Below, piece by piece: positions 27,473-36,988 of a stretch of 64,000 nt of DNA. The translations under genes were made by a program, and so were the position numbers. The notes under the pieces were generated by a model. It had not been told where the DNA came from. It saw only the letters and a list, made by a program, of their open reading frames with translations, and searched no databases. The first letter of the stretch is position 1, and every line of letters begins with the position of its first letter. The DNA is from Dyella choica. GTDB lineage: Bacteria > Pseudomonadota > Gammaproteobacteria > Xanthomonadales > Rhodanobacteraceae. The stretch is taken from NCBI RefSeq assembly GCF_003977665.1, contig NZ_RYYV01000012.1, forward strand, positions 86,170 through 150,169, read 5' to 3'.

Positions 27473-29074
27473 TCAGACGTCCACCGCAGCGGCGTGCTCG
27501 CGGGTGGCGGAGAAGCGCACGGCGGGCGCACGCTCCTGCGTCAGCTGCAGGTTTACGCGGGAAGGTGCCAGATAGACCAGCTCGCCGGCCGCATCGATGG
27601 CCAGGTTCATGCTGTTCTTCTCGCGGAATTCTTCCAGCTTCTTGGCGTCGTCGCAGTGCACCCAGCGGGCCGTCACCACGCCGACCGGCTCGAAGCTGGC
27701 TTCCACGCCGTACTCGTCCTTCAAGCGGTACGCCACCACATCGAACTGCAGCACGCCTACCGCACCCAGGATCAAATCGTTGCTCATCAGCGGACGGAAG
27801 AACTGCGTGGCGCCTTCCTCGGAAAGCTGGGCCAGCCCCTTCTGCAACGCTTTCATCTTCAAGGGATCGCGCAGGCGCGCACGCCGGAACAATTCCGGGG
27901 CGAAGTTGGGGATGCCGGTAAAGCTGATCGCCTCGCCTTCCGTGAAGGTGTCACCGATGCTGATGGTGCCATGGTTGTGCAGGCCGATCACGTCACCCGG
28001 GTAGGCGCTTTCCACGATTTCGCGATCGCTGGCCATGAAGGTGAGCGCGTTGGCGATGCGGACTTCCTTGCTGGTGCGCGTCTGGATCATTTTCATGCCG
28101 GCGGTATAGGTGCCGGAACAGATGCGCATGAAGGCGACACGGTCCCGATGTGCCGGATCCATGTTGGCCTGGATCTTGAACACAAAGCCGGTGAGCTTTT
28201 CTTCCGCCGGTTTTATCTCCCGCGAAAGCGTGTTGCGTGAGCGAGGCGAGGGCGCGTGCTCCACGAAGAAATCCAGCAGCAGCTGCACACCGAAGTTGTT
28301 CACCGCCGACCCGAAGAATACCGGGGTCAGCTTGCCGGCGAGGTATTGCTCCAGGTCGAACGGATGCGAAGCGCCCTGGACCAGTTCCAGTTCCTCGCGC
28401 ATTTCGTTCAAGGCCTCCGTGCCGATGGCCTGCTCCAGCCCGGGCGCGTCCAGGCCCTTGAAGATGGTCGAATCCTGGCGCGTAAAATTCTTGCCCTGCT
28501 CGAACACGTGCACTTCGTCCAGCAGCAGGTGGTACACGCCCTTCAGTCGCTTGCCCATGCCGATCGGCCAGGTCAGCGGCGCGCAGGCGATGCCGAGCAC
28601 GGATTCCACTTCGTCCAGCAGCTCGATCGGCGAGCGGCCCTCGCGGTCGAGCTTGTTGATGAAGGTCATGATTGGGGTGTCGCGCAGGCGGCACACCTCC
28701 ATCAGCTTGATCGTGCGCTCCTCCACGCCCTTGGCGCAGTCGATCACCATCAGCGCCGAGTCCACCGCGGTAAGCACGCGATAGGTGTCCTCGGAGAAGT
28801 CCGCGTGGCCGGGGGTGTCGAGCAGGTTGACGATCTTGCCCTCGTAGGGAAACTGCATCACCGAGGAGGTCACCGAAATGCCGCGCTCCTTCTCCAGTGC
28901 CATCCAGTCCGAAGTGGCGTGGCGCGCGGCCTTGCGGCCTTTCACTGAGCCGGCCATCTGGATGGCGCCACCGAACAGCAGCAGCTTTTCCGTCAGCGTG
29001 GTCTTGCCCGCGTCGGGGTGGCTGACAATGGCAAAGGTGCGGCGGCGCTGGGTTTCTTGCAGGTGGGTGGACAT
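27473..29074 (-). CDS. prfC: Peptide chain release factor 3
   Basis: The 533-residue translational GTPase matches RF3 (E. coli 529). G1 is [15 protein letters not shown], the switch region has [15 protein letters not shown]3 is [14 protein letters not shown] and G4 is [20 protein letters not shown] and the C-terminal [18 protein letters not shown] region separate it from EF-G. It ejects RF1/RF2 from ribosomes after peptide release. The ATG at 29074 gives the standard N-terminus ([19 protein letters not shown]); longer open frames upstream are not family-like. Confidence 0.96.
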   Translation of the reverse strand: MSTHLQETQRRRTFAIVSHPDAGKTTLTEKLLLFGGAIQMAGSVKGRKAARHATSDWMALEKERGISVTSSVMQFPYEGKIVNLLDTPGHADFSEDTYRVLTAVDSALMVIDCAKGVEERTIKLMEVCRLRDTPIMTFINKLDREGRSPIELLDEVESVLGIACAPLTWPIGMGKRLKGVYHLLLDEVHVFEQGKNFTRQDSTIFKGLDAPGLEQAIGTEALNEMREELELVQGASHPFDLEQYLAGKLTPVFFGSAVNNFGVQLLLDFFVEHAPSPRSRNTLSREIKPAEEKLTGFVFKIQANMDPAHRDRVAFMRICSGTYTAGMKMIQTRTSKEVRIANALTFMASDREIVESAYPGDVIGLHNHGTISIGDTFTEGEAISFTGIPNFAPELFRRARLRDPLKMKALQKGLAQLSEEGATQFFRPLMSNDLILGAVGVLQFDVVAYRLKDEYGVEASFEPVGVVTARWVHCDDAKKLEEFREKNSMNLAIDAAGELVYLAPSRVNLQLTQERAPAVRFSATREHAAAVDV

Positions 29075-29159
29075 GGGCGGTTGGGCTGGCAGGCGAACCG
29101 CGTATTGTAGCGTGGATGGCTCGCCGGGACGCGCTCGGATTGGCATCCCAGTCTTGGTT

Positions 29160-29459
29160 TCACCGGCGAAGCTGACCCGGCCGCAACCGTCTTTCGCTGC
29201 GTAGCACATAGAGCACGAACACACGCTCGCCATCAACGCGATAGATGATTCGACAAGGAGGCTCAATAACCTGGCGATAACGCCAGCCTTTCAATTCCTG
29301 CGGCCTTGAACCGCTTTCGGGGTGGTCGGCCAGCTGCTCTACGTGCCTGACAACGCGCGCGACGAGTTTGCGCGCGGCCCCGGGATTGTCCAGTGCGATG
29401 TAGTCGGCGATTTCGTCCAGCTCGCTAAGGGCCGGATCGGTCCAAATTATTTCAGCCAT
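29160..29459 (-). CDS. RelE/ParE-superfamily toxin
   Basis: The 99-residue protein has the ParE pattern: [19 protein letters not shown] at the N-terminus (two helices), a middle [17 protein letters not shown], and the strand-rich end [30 protein letters not shown]. ParE toxins poison DNA gyrase, whereas RelE types cut mRNA; the HPESG and YR-x-I-Y spacing is more ParE-like, but the target is not proven. It overlaps the antitoxin gene by 13 bases and is co-translated with it. Confidence 0.88.
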   Translation of the reverse strand: MAEIIWTDPALSELDEIADYIALDNPGAARKLVARVVRHVEQLADHPESGSRPQELKGWRYRQVIEPPCRIIYRVDGERVFVLYVLRSERRLRPGQLRR

Positions 29460-29704
29460 CGGCTCAGGCGTTCCTTCGCCTGCTCGTGCGAGACCGTTCG
29501 CCCTTCCTCCAGGGCGCGCTCCCCGCGTGCGATGCCTTCCAGCAGCTTGATGCGCTGTTGCATGGTTTCGAAAGACTCAACGTCGACCAAGTACGCACTA
29601 GGCAAGCCATGCTGGGTAATCAGGATCGGCTCGCGATCGCGCTCCAGGTCGGCCAGCAATTCAGTGGCCTGCCGCTTGAGGGTGGTGACTAGTTCGGTGC
29701 GCAT
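29447..29704 (-). CDS. Phd/YefM-type antitoxin
   Basis: The 85-residue protein begins with the Phd/YefM-like DNA-binding and dimerisation region (residues 1-50, LKRQATELLADLERDREPIL followed by ITQHGLPSAYLVDVESFE) and ends in a charged helical tail that would wrap the toxin. It precedes and overlaps the toxin gene, the usual order of type II modules. A perfect inverted repeat just upstream of the start (29707-29728) is a likely operator for autoregulation. Confidence 0.88.
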   Translation of the reverse strand: MRTELVTTLKRQATELLADLERDREPILITQHGLPSAYLVDVESFETMQQRIKLLEGIARGERALEEGRTVSHEQAKERLSRWLK

Positions 29705-29706
29705 GA

Positions 29707-29728
29707 AAGTGATACTAAAGTGTCACTT
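29707..29728. promoter_or_regulatory. Candidate toxin-antitoxin operator
   Basis: AAGTGA and TCACTT arms surround a 10-base centre two bases upstream of the antitoxin start codon. AAAGTG is additionally repeated directly at 29706 and 29717. Position and symmetry fit Phd-type autorepression. Confidence 0.55.
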
Positions 29729-29757
29729 CGGGGGGCGCAAGACCGCAGCGTCCGGAT

Positions 29758-29790
29758 ACAAAAAAAGCCCAGGGATGGCTCCCTGGGCTT
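29758..29790 (-). terminator. Rho-independent terminator of the EF-G-like gene
   Basis: Read leftward, AAGCCCAGGGA-gccat-CCCTGGGCTT forms a strong stem followed by a run of T (the A-tract at 29760-29766 on the plus strand). It is 27 bases beyond the stop. Confidence 0.9.
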
Positions 29791-29816
29791 GGACTTTCCA
29801 GTGCGGCAACGAAAGC

Positions 29817-31955
29817 TTACTTCGCTTCCTTTTCCATCAGCTTGGCGACCATGCTGGCCGGCACTTCTTCGTAATGATCGAAGATCATCGAGAAGGTGCC
29901 GCGGCCGCTGGTGGCCGAGCGCAGGAAGTTGATGTAGCCGAACATTTCCGCCAGCGGCACGAAGCCCTGCACGAAGGCGTTGGTGCCCTTCTGGCCCTGT
30001 TCGCTGACCGAGCCGCGGCGACGGTTGATATCGCCGATCACGTCGCCGAGGTAGTCGGCTTCAGTGACGACTTCCAGCTTCATCACCGGCTCCAGCAGTT
30101 TGGGCTTGGACATCTTCTGCGCTTCGCGGAAGCAGGCGCGGCCGGCGATTTCGAAGGCGAGCGCCGAGGAGTCCACGTCGTGGAACTTGCCGTCGATCAG
30201 GCGTGCCTTGAAGTCCAGCACTTCGTAGCCGGCCACCTGGCCCTGGCGCGATTCCACGGTGATGGCGTATTCCACCGCGGGGATGTACTCGCGCGGTACG
30301 CGGCCGCCGACGATTTCGTCGGAGAACACCACGCCGCTACCCGGTTCGCCCGGTTCGAAGATCATCTTCACTTCGGCGAACTGACCCGAACCACCGGACT
30401 GCTTCTTGTGCGTGTAGGTATGCTCGACGGTCTGGCCGAAGGCTTCACGGAAGCTGACCTTGGGCTTGCCCATGTTCGCTTCCACGCCCAGTTCCGTGCG
30501 CATGCGGTCGATGGTGATTTCCAGGTGCAGTTCGCCCATGCCCTTGAGCACGGTCTGCCCGGTTTCCTTGTCCACTTCCATGCGCAGCGACGGGTCGGCC
30601 TTCACCATCTTGTAGAGCGCGGTGGACAGCTTGTCGATGTCATTGCGGCTCTTCGGTTCCACCGCCACGCTGATCACCGGGTCGGGGAAGCGCATGCGCT
30701 CCAGGAGAACCTGGTGAGCCGGATCGGTGAGCGAGTCGCCGGTCTCGGTTTCTTTCAGCGAGACGAAGGCACAGATGTCGCCGGCGCGCACTTCGTCGAT
30801 TTCCTTGGTGGCGTTGGCCTGCACTTCCACGATGCGGCCGATGCGCTCTTTCTTGCCGCGGGTGACGTTCTGCAGCGTGTCGCCCTTCTTGATCACGCCG
30901 GAGTAGATGCGGGTGAAGGTGAGGGTGCCGAACTGGTCGTTGATCACCTTGAAGGCCAGCGCACGAACCGGGGCGTCGTCAGTCACCGCCTGCTCGCCGA
31001 TGATGTTGCCGTCCTCGTCCACCATCGAGATGCCGCCGTTCTCGCCCGGGAACGGCATGTAGTCGATCACACCGTCGAGCATCTGCTGCACGCCCTTATT
31101 GCGGTACGAAGAGCCGCAGAACACCGGCACCAGCTTGCCCGCCACGCAGCCCTGGCGGATGCACTTCTTCAGCGTTTCCAGGCTCGGCTCGTTGCCTTCC
31201 AGGTAAGCGTGCATCGCGTCATCGTCCATTTCCACGGCGGTTTCGATGCTTTCCGCGCGCAGCTCGGCGAGCTTTGACACCCATTCTGTGTCGGCGGCAG
31301 TGGTGAAAGCTTTCACCCGGGGGTGATCGGCAATCTGGTCCAGCGGGATGGTCTCCCACTTGCTGTCCTTGTCGCTGGTTTCCCAGATGTAGCCTTGGCC
31401 TGCGATCAGGTCGGCCATGCCGATGAAGTCGTCGTGGCTGCCCAGCGGCACCTGGCAGAGCACGATCTTGGCGCCCAGGCGGTTCTTGATGCCGTCCACG
31501 GCGTGCTTGAAGTTCGCGCCGATGCGGTCCATCTTGTTGATGTAGCACATGCGCGGCACGTTGTACTGGTCGGCCAGGCGCCAGTTGGTTTCAGTCTGCG
31601 GTTCCACGCCGGCCACCCCGTCGAACACCACCACGGCGCCGTCGAGCACGCGCAGGGAGCGGTTCACCTCGATGGTGAAGTCCACGTGCCCTGGGGTATC
31701 GATCACGTTGATCTGGTGACCCTTCCACTCGGTCGACACGGCGGCGGACTGAATGGTGATGCCGCGCTTCTTTTCCTGTTCCAGGTAGTCGGTCGTGGTC
31801 GAGCCCTTGCCATCCTTCGTGTCATGCACGTCGATGATCTGGTGCTTCTTGCCGGTGTAGTACAGGATGCGCTCGGTGGTGGTGGTCTTACCAGCGTCGA
31901 TGTGCGCAATGATGCCGATGTTGCGATAGAGGTTGAGAGGTTTTTGGCGGGCCAC
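29817..31955 (-). CDS. fusA: Elongation factor G family GTPase, probably a second EF-G
   Basis: The 712-residue protein has all five EF-G domains. G1 is AHIDAGKTTTTERIL, G2 RGITIQSAAV, G3 DTPGHVDFTIEV and G4 NKMDRIGANF. It translocates tRNA-mRNA on the ribosome if it acts as a canonical EF-G. The gene stands alone rather than in an rpsL-rpsG-fusA-tuf operon, and segments such as GKKHQIIDVHDTKDGKGSTT and VAGVEPQTETNWRLADQ differ from the usual proteobacterial sequence. The symbol is kept for the family; the suggestion that it is a paralogue is inference. A terminator follows directly. Confidence 0.88.
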   Translation of the reverse strand: MARQKPLNLYRNIGIIAHIDAGKTTTTERILYYTGKKHQIIDVHDTKDGKGSTTTDYLEQEKKRGITIQSAAVSTEWKGHQINVIDTPGHVDFTIEVNRSLRVLDGAVVVFDGVAGVEPQTETNWRLADQYNVPRMCYINKMDRIGANFKHAVDGIKNRLGAKIVLCQVPLGSHDDFIGMADLIAGQGYIWETSDKDSKWETIPLDQIADHPRVKAFTTAADTEWVSKLAELRAESIETAVEMDDDAMHAYLEGNEPSLETLKKCIRQGCVAGKLVPVFCGSSYRNKGVQQMLDGVIDYMPFPGENGGISMVDEDGNIIGEQAVTDDAPVRALAFKVINDQFGTLTFTRIYSGVIKKGDTLQNVTRGKKERIGRIVEVQANATKEIDEVRAGDICAFVSLKETETGDSLTDPAHQVLLERMRFPDPVISVAVEPKSRNDIDKLSTALYKMVKADPSLRMEVDKETGQTVLKGMGELHLEITIDRMRTELGVEANMGKPKVSFREAFGQTVEHTYTHKKQSGGSGQFAEVKMIFEPGEPGSGVVFSDEIVGGRVPREYIPAVEYAITVESRQGQVAGYEVLDFKARLIDGKFHDVDSSALAFEIAGRACFREAQKMSKPKLLEPVMKLEVVTEADYLGDVIGDINRRRGSVSEQGQKGTNAFVQGFVPLAEMFGYINFLRSATSGRGTFSMIFDHYEEVPASMVAKLMEKEAK

Positions 31956-32095
31956 AGCGTTGGTTCCGTAGTAGAAGTCGTTGGTCGATCGAAAAAGGGT
32001 GCTCTCTCCAAGGGGAGCGTCAACAGTTGGGCGGGGCGTCCGTGCTCCGCAGCGTACGATTCAAATGTGTATGCCTGGTTGCCGGCCGGGCCTGT

Positions 32096-32767
32096 TCATG
32101 CCACAGGGCCGGCAAGCAAATCTTCATAAAAAGCACCGTAAGGTTCGCTCGGGTGGGCAATCTGGACTTCCAGGACCCACAAGCCCTGGCCGGGCGTGCG
32201 GTCGAGATCTCCCAGGTTGCCGCCCTTGTGCACCGAGTGCGGGAAGTCGCTCACCCGATGCCCCTTGACGGCATGGTTGAAGCGCCAGCCCATCTCCTCG
32301 GCGCGCTCGCAGGCATAATCATAAAGCTTTCGGCCGTTCCAGCCTTCACTGCGCCAGATGCCGGCGACATCCTGAAACAAGTCCCGTGCAGCCTGCGCGC
32401 AGGCCGCCCGCTCGGGCGCATGGCCGACCACGAACGTGTCGCCCACATCGCCCTCATGCCCGGCGAACACCAGGCCCAGATCGATGAAGTAGCTGTCGTT
32501 CGGGCCGAGGCGCACATCGGGCAGGGACGGTTCCCGGTACGTCCGGGTGGTATTGGGACCGATGCGGATGATCACCGGATGCCACAGCCGCTCCATGCCC
32601 AGCGTTTCGAACACCTGCATGGCTTCGGCGCGTGCTTCGTCCTCGCTGATGCCCGGCCGCATGCGCTCACGAATGCCTTGCAGCGCCTGCCAGCTCAGTT
32701 CGCGCGCGCGCTGCATAAGCGCGGGATCGAACCGCTGGCCGACAGCTTCGCGATCGTGCTCCCCCAT
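32096..32767 (-). CDS. M24-family metallopeptidase-like protein
   Basis: The 223-residue protein is a pita-bread-fold domain without the N-terminal domain of aminopeptidase P. Likely metal ligands appear in order: Asp in YFIDLGLVF, Asp in GDVGDTFVV, His in SDFPHSVHKGG, Glu in WVLEVQIAH and Glu in AFYEDLL. The first His of methionine aminopeptidase (near HP in ERLWHPVIIRIG) is also present. It probably cleaves an N-terminal residue or X-Pro bond, or is a non-peptidase relative such as creatinase. It starts one base after the DUF1304 stop, suggesting a shared transcript. Confidence 0.8.
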   Translation of the reverse strand: MGEHDREAVGQRFDPALMQRARELSWQALQGIRERMRPGISEDEARAEAMQVFETLGMERLWHPVIIRIGPNTTRTYREPSLPDVRLGPNDSYFIDLGLVFAGHEGDVGDTFVVGHAPERAACAQAARDLFQDVAGIWRSEGWNGRKLYDYACERAEEMGWRFNHAVKGHRVSDFPHSVHKGGNLGDLDRTPGQGLWVLEVQIAHPSEPYGAFYEDLLAGPVA

Positions 32768-32768
32768 A

Positions 32769-33137
32769 TTAGCTCATCAGCACCAGGGCGATGCCGATCG
32801 CGGCAGGGAGTCCCTGGATCCACAGCACCTTGCGCGTCGCGGTCAGGCCCCCATACACGCCGGCCACCAGCACGCAGGCAAGGAAGAACAGCTTCACGTG
32901 CATGCCTTCGCTGCCGCCGAGGATCACCCCCCAGCCCAGACCGGCCGCGAGAAAGCCGTTGTACAGGCCCTGGTTGCCGGCCAGCACCTTGGTCTGCGCG
33001 GCGTATTCAGGCGTGATGCCGAACGCACGCAGGCCAGCGGGCTTGTCCCACAGCAGCATTTCCAGCACCAGAAACCATACGTGCATCAGCGCGATGATCG
33101 TAACCACGATGCTGGCGAGGGTGGACATGGCAGCCAT
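32769..33137 (-). CDS. DUF1304 small membrane protein
   Basis: The 122-residue protein has four membrane helices (about 5-25, 50-70, 78-98 and 102-120), with the DUF1304 signatures HVWFLVLEMLLW near the start and NQGLYNGFLAAGLGWG in the middle. Function is unknown for the family. The start may be the ATG at 33137 or the in-frame ATG three codons later. It lies 9 bases after the PfkB kinase gene and one base before the M24 gene, in one leftward group. Confidence 0.85.
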   Translation of the reverse strand: MAAMSTLASIVVTIIALMHVWFLVLEMLLWDKPAGLRAFGITPEYAAQTKVLAGNQGLYNGFLAAGLGWGVILGGSEGMHVKLFFLACVLVAGVYGGLTATRKVLWIQGLPAAIGIALVLMS

Positions 33138-33146
33138 TCCCTGCGC

Positions 33147-34082
33147 TCAGCCCAGCGCGTAGCCGAACTGCTGCTTGAATTCGGCAGCGAACTGGTCGTA
33201 CGTGAAGTGCTGGTTCTGCGTGCCGGGGTGCTCCACTTTGAGCGCACCCATCAACGAGGACATGCGGCCGATGGTGGGCCAATCCAGGCCCTTCATGACG
33301 CCAAAGATGAGGCCGGCGCGGTAGGCGTCACCGCAACCGGTGGGGTCCACCACCTGGCGTTCGCGTGCGGCCGGAATCTCGTGCGTGGTGCCTCCGGTGT
33401 GGATCAGCGAGCCGCGCGGGCCCAGCGTCACCACATAGGCCTTCACGCGCGAGGCGATCTCCTGTGCGCTCCAGCCGGTGCGCTGTTGCAGCAGCTGGGA
33501 TTCATAGTCGTTGACGATCACGTAGGTGGATTTTTCGATCATCGCCCGGAACTCCTCGCCGTTGAACAGCGGCATCGCCTGGCCGGGGTCGAACACGAAC
33601 GGCACGCCGCGCGCGGCGAATTCGTCCACATGCTGCAGCATGGCCTCACGGCCATCCGGGGCTACGATGCCGAAGCTGATATCCGGGATGTTGCGCACGT
33701 GGTTGGCATGGGCGCTGGACATTGCGCCCGGGTGGAAGGCGGTGATCTGGTTGTTGTCCAGGTCCGTGGTGATGAAGCACTGCGGCGTGAACTGGTCCTC
33801 GAACACGCGGATGCAATCCATGCGGATGCCGCAGCGCTTGAGATGTTCGCGGTAGGGGGCGAAATCCTGTCCCACGGCCGCCACCGGCAGCGGGTCGCCG
33901 CCCAGCAGCTTGAGGTTGTAGGCGATGTTGCCGGCGCAGCCGCCGAATTCGCGGCGCATCCGCGGCACCAGGAACGACACGTTCAGGATATGCACCTGGT
34001 CGGGCAGGATATGGTTCTTGAACTGGTCCTGGAACACCATGATGGTGTCGTAGGCTAGCGATCCGCAGATGACGGCAGACAT
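33147..34082 (-). CDS. PfkB-family carbohydrate/nucleoside kinase
   Basis: The 311-residue ribokinase-fold protein has the N-terminal GG motif region RREFGGCAGNIAYNLKLLGG (PfkB signature 1) and the C-terminal DPTGCGDAYRAG (signature 2), whose Asp is the catalytic base; the usual GAGD is GCGD. Length and sequence character resemble bacterial adenosine kinase-like members, so a nucleoside or sugar substrate is possible. The ATG at 34082 gives the family-like N-terminus MSAVICGSLAYDTI. It is first in a leftward group with DUF1304 and M24 genes. Confidence 0.88.
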   Translation of the reverse strand: MSAVICGSLAYDTIMVFQDQFKNHILPDQVHILNVSFLVPRMRREFGGCAGNIAYNLKLLGGDPLPVAAVGQDFAPYREHLKRCGIRMDCIRVFEDQFTPQCFITTDLDNNQITAFHPGAMSSAHANHVRNIPDISFGIVAPDGREAMLQHVDEFAARGVPFVFDPGQAMPLFNGEEFRAMIEKSTYVIVNDYESQLLQQRTGWSAQEIASRVKAYVVTLGPRGSLIHTGGTTHEIPAARERQVVDPTGCGDAYRAGLIFGVMKGLDWPTIGRMSSLMGALKVEHPGTQNQHFTYDQFAAEFKQQFGYALG

Positions 34083-35476
<1,394 letters not shown>

Positions 35477-35498
35477 TCCGCACGCAGGGGTGTAGGCC

Positions 35499-36503
35499 AT
35501 GCCGCTCGCGCGCGAGGAATCCTCGCCCCTGTTCGCCGGTACTGCCGCGGGAACCCTGCGGCTGATGTTCTATCTTGCCCTGGCGATGGTGCTGATGGTG
35601 CTGGACCATCGCAATGGCTGGCTGTGGCGGCTGCGCTATGCCACAGCCATTGTGGTCGAACCGGTGTACCGCTTGGCCAGCCTGCCGGCTGACGGTTTTC
35701 ACGCACTCAGCGTAGCCTTCGCCGACCGCCGCCTGCTCACCGAGCAGAACCAGCGCCTGCGCGAAGACCTGCTACTGGCCAATGCCAAGCTCAATCGCAT
35801 GGCCGCGGTGGCCGAGCAGAACCAGCGCCTGAAGGAACTGCTCGATACCCAGCACAGCCTGGAATTGCATGTGCAGATGGCGCGCGTGATCGGCGTGGAC
35901 ATGGGCGCATCCCGGCATCGCATGATGATCAACCTGGGGGCACGCGACGGCATCAAGTCCGGCCAGCCGGTGATCGATGCGCACGGCGTGGTCGGGCAGA
36001 TCGTCGAGGTATTGCCGAATTCCGCCCTGGTGATGCTGGTGACCGATCCGGATCACGCCGTGCCGGTAATGATCCAGCGCACCGGCTTGCGGACCATCGC
36101 CTACGGCTCGCGCAACAGCCAGCAGCTCAGCTTGCCGAACGTGCCGATGGCGGCGGATGTGCACGCCGGCGACAAGCTGCTCACCTCCGGCCTCGGCGGA
36201 CGTTTCCCGCAGGGCTTTCCGGTCGGCGAGATCGGCAGCGTGGTGCCCTCTGCCAGCGGCATGTTCCTGGAGGCGCATGCGGCGCCCAGTGCCGACCTGG
36301 ACCGCGCCGACGAAGTCCTGGTCCTGCATGACCTGCCCGAGCCGGCTGGTCCGCCACCGCCGGCTGCGCCGGTGGGTCCACCTGCCAGCGAGGCGCCGGC
36401 ACCGGCGTCCACAGCGGCGCTGCCGCACGCTACGGTGCCGGGCACGCCAACCACGTCGGCCAGGGCTGCTGCGGCTCAAACGATCGGGACCCCGTCGACG
36501 TGA
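35499..36503 (+). CDS. mreC: Rod-shape-determining protein MreC
   Basis: The 334-residue bitopic protein has a cytoplasmic N-terminus, one membrane helix (about 22-40), a coiled coil (about 70-110, RLREDLLLANAKLNRMAAVA) and a periplasmic double beta-barrel (about 120-275) with INLGARDGIKSGQPVID and LLTSGLGGRFPQGFPVGEIG. The C-terminal 60 residues are Pro/Ala-rich and variable. It links MreB to PBP2. The gene lies 22 bases after mreB, and its last bases overlap mreD. Confidence 0.97.
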   Translation: MPLAREESSPLFAGTAAGTLRLMFYLALAMVLMVLDHRNGWLWRLRYATAIVVEPVYRLASLPADGFHALSVAFADRRLLTEQNQRLREDLLLANAKLNRMAAVAEQNQRLKELLDTQHSLELHVQMARVIGVDMGASRHRMMINLGARDGIKSGQPVIDAHGVVGQIVEVLPNSALVMLVTDPDHAVPVMIQRTGLRTIAYGSRNSQQLSLPNVPMAADVHAGDKLLTSGLGGRFPQGFPVGEIGSVVPSASGMFLEAHAAPSADLDRADEVLVLHDLPEPAGPPPPAAPVGPPASEAPAPASTAALPHATVPGTPTTSARAAAAQTIGTPST

Positions 36504-36988
36504 GCCGCCAGCGACTGTCTTTCTGGTGGTTCGTCGGTACGCTCGCGGCCTCCCTGGTGCTGATGCTGGTACCGCTGCCACACGTGCTCGATGCGTTCAA
36601 GCCGTATTGGCCTGCGCTGGTGCTGTTGTACTGGGCGCTCGAATCGGGCGAGCAGCGCGTCACGCTGGGCCTCGCCTTCCTGTTCGGCCTGTGTGCGGAT
36701 CTGCTCACCGGCGTGTTGCTCGGCGAACAGGCAGTGCGCTTGTGCGTGCTGGTGTTCATTGCTTTGCGCTTTCGTTCGCGCCTGCGCTTTTTCCCGATGT
36801 GGCAGCAGACGCTGGCGGTACTGGCCCTGCTGCTCAACGACCGCTTCCTGCTGCTGGTGGTGCGGGCCTTTGCCGGCGAATCCACGCCGCCGGCGCTGTG
36901 GTGGGCCTCGCCGTTCGTCAGCGCGGTGTTGTGGCCGTTCCTGTTCCTGTTGCTTGACGATTTGCGGATGCGGTTGAGGCTGCAATGA
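36500..36988 (+). CDS. mreD: Rod-shape-determining protein MreD
   Basis: The 162-residue membrane protein has about five helices and matches MreD in length and topology (VLLYWALESGEQRVTLGLAF and FLFGLCADLLTGVLLGEQA are conserved-like). The GTG start at 36500 overlaps the mreC stop in GTGA, and its own stop overlaps the mrdA start in ATGA, so translation across the cluster is coupled. It stabilises the MreB-MreC-PBP2 assembly. Confidence 0.93.
   Translation: MSRQRLSFWWFVGTLAASLVLMLVPLPHVLDAFKPYWPALVLLYWALESGEQRVTLGLAFLFGLCADLLTGVLLGEQAVRLCVLVFIALRFRSRLRFFPMWQQTLAVLALLLNDRFLLLVVRAFAGESTPPALWWASPFVSAVLWPFLFLLLDDLRMRLRLQ

Noticed and set aside
29130..29160. REP-like dimer after the toxin gene
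   Set aside because: Only a half motif (GGATTGGCATCCCAGTC) can be seen, too degenerate to list as a copy.
29075..29266. Longer start for RF3
   Set aside because: The added residues overlap the toxin gene end and a decayed REP-like word (29138-29157) and are not part of the RF3 family.
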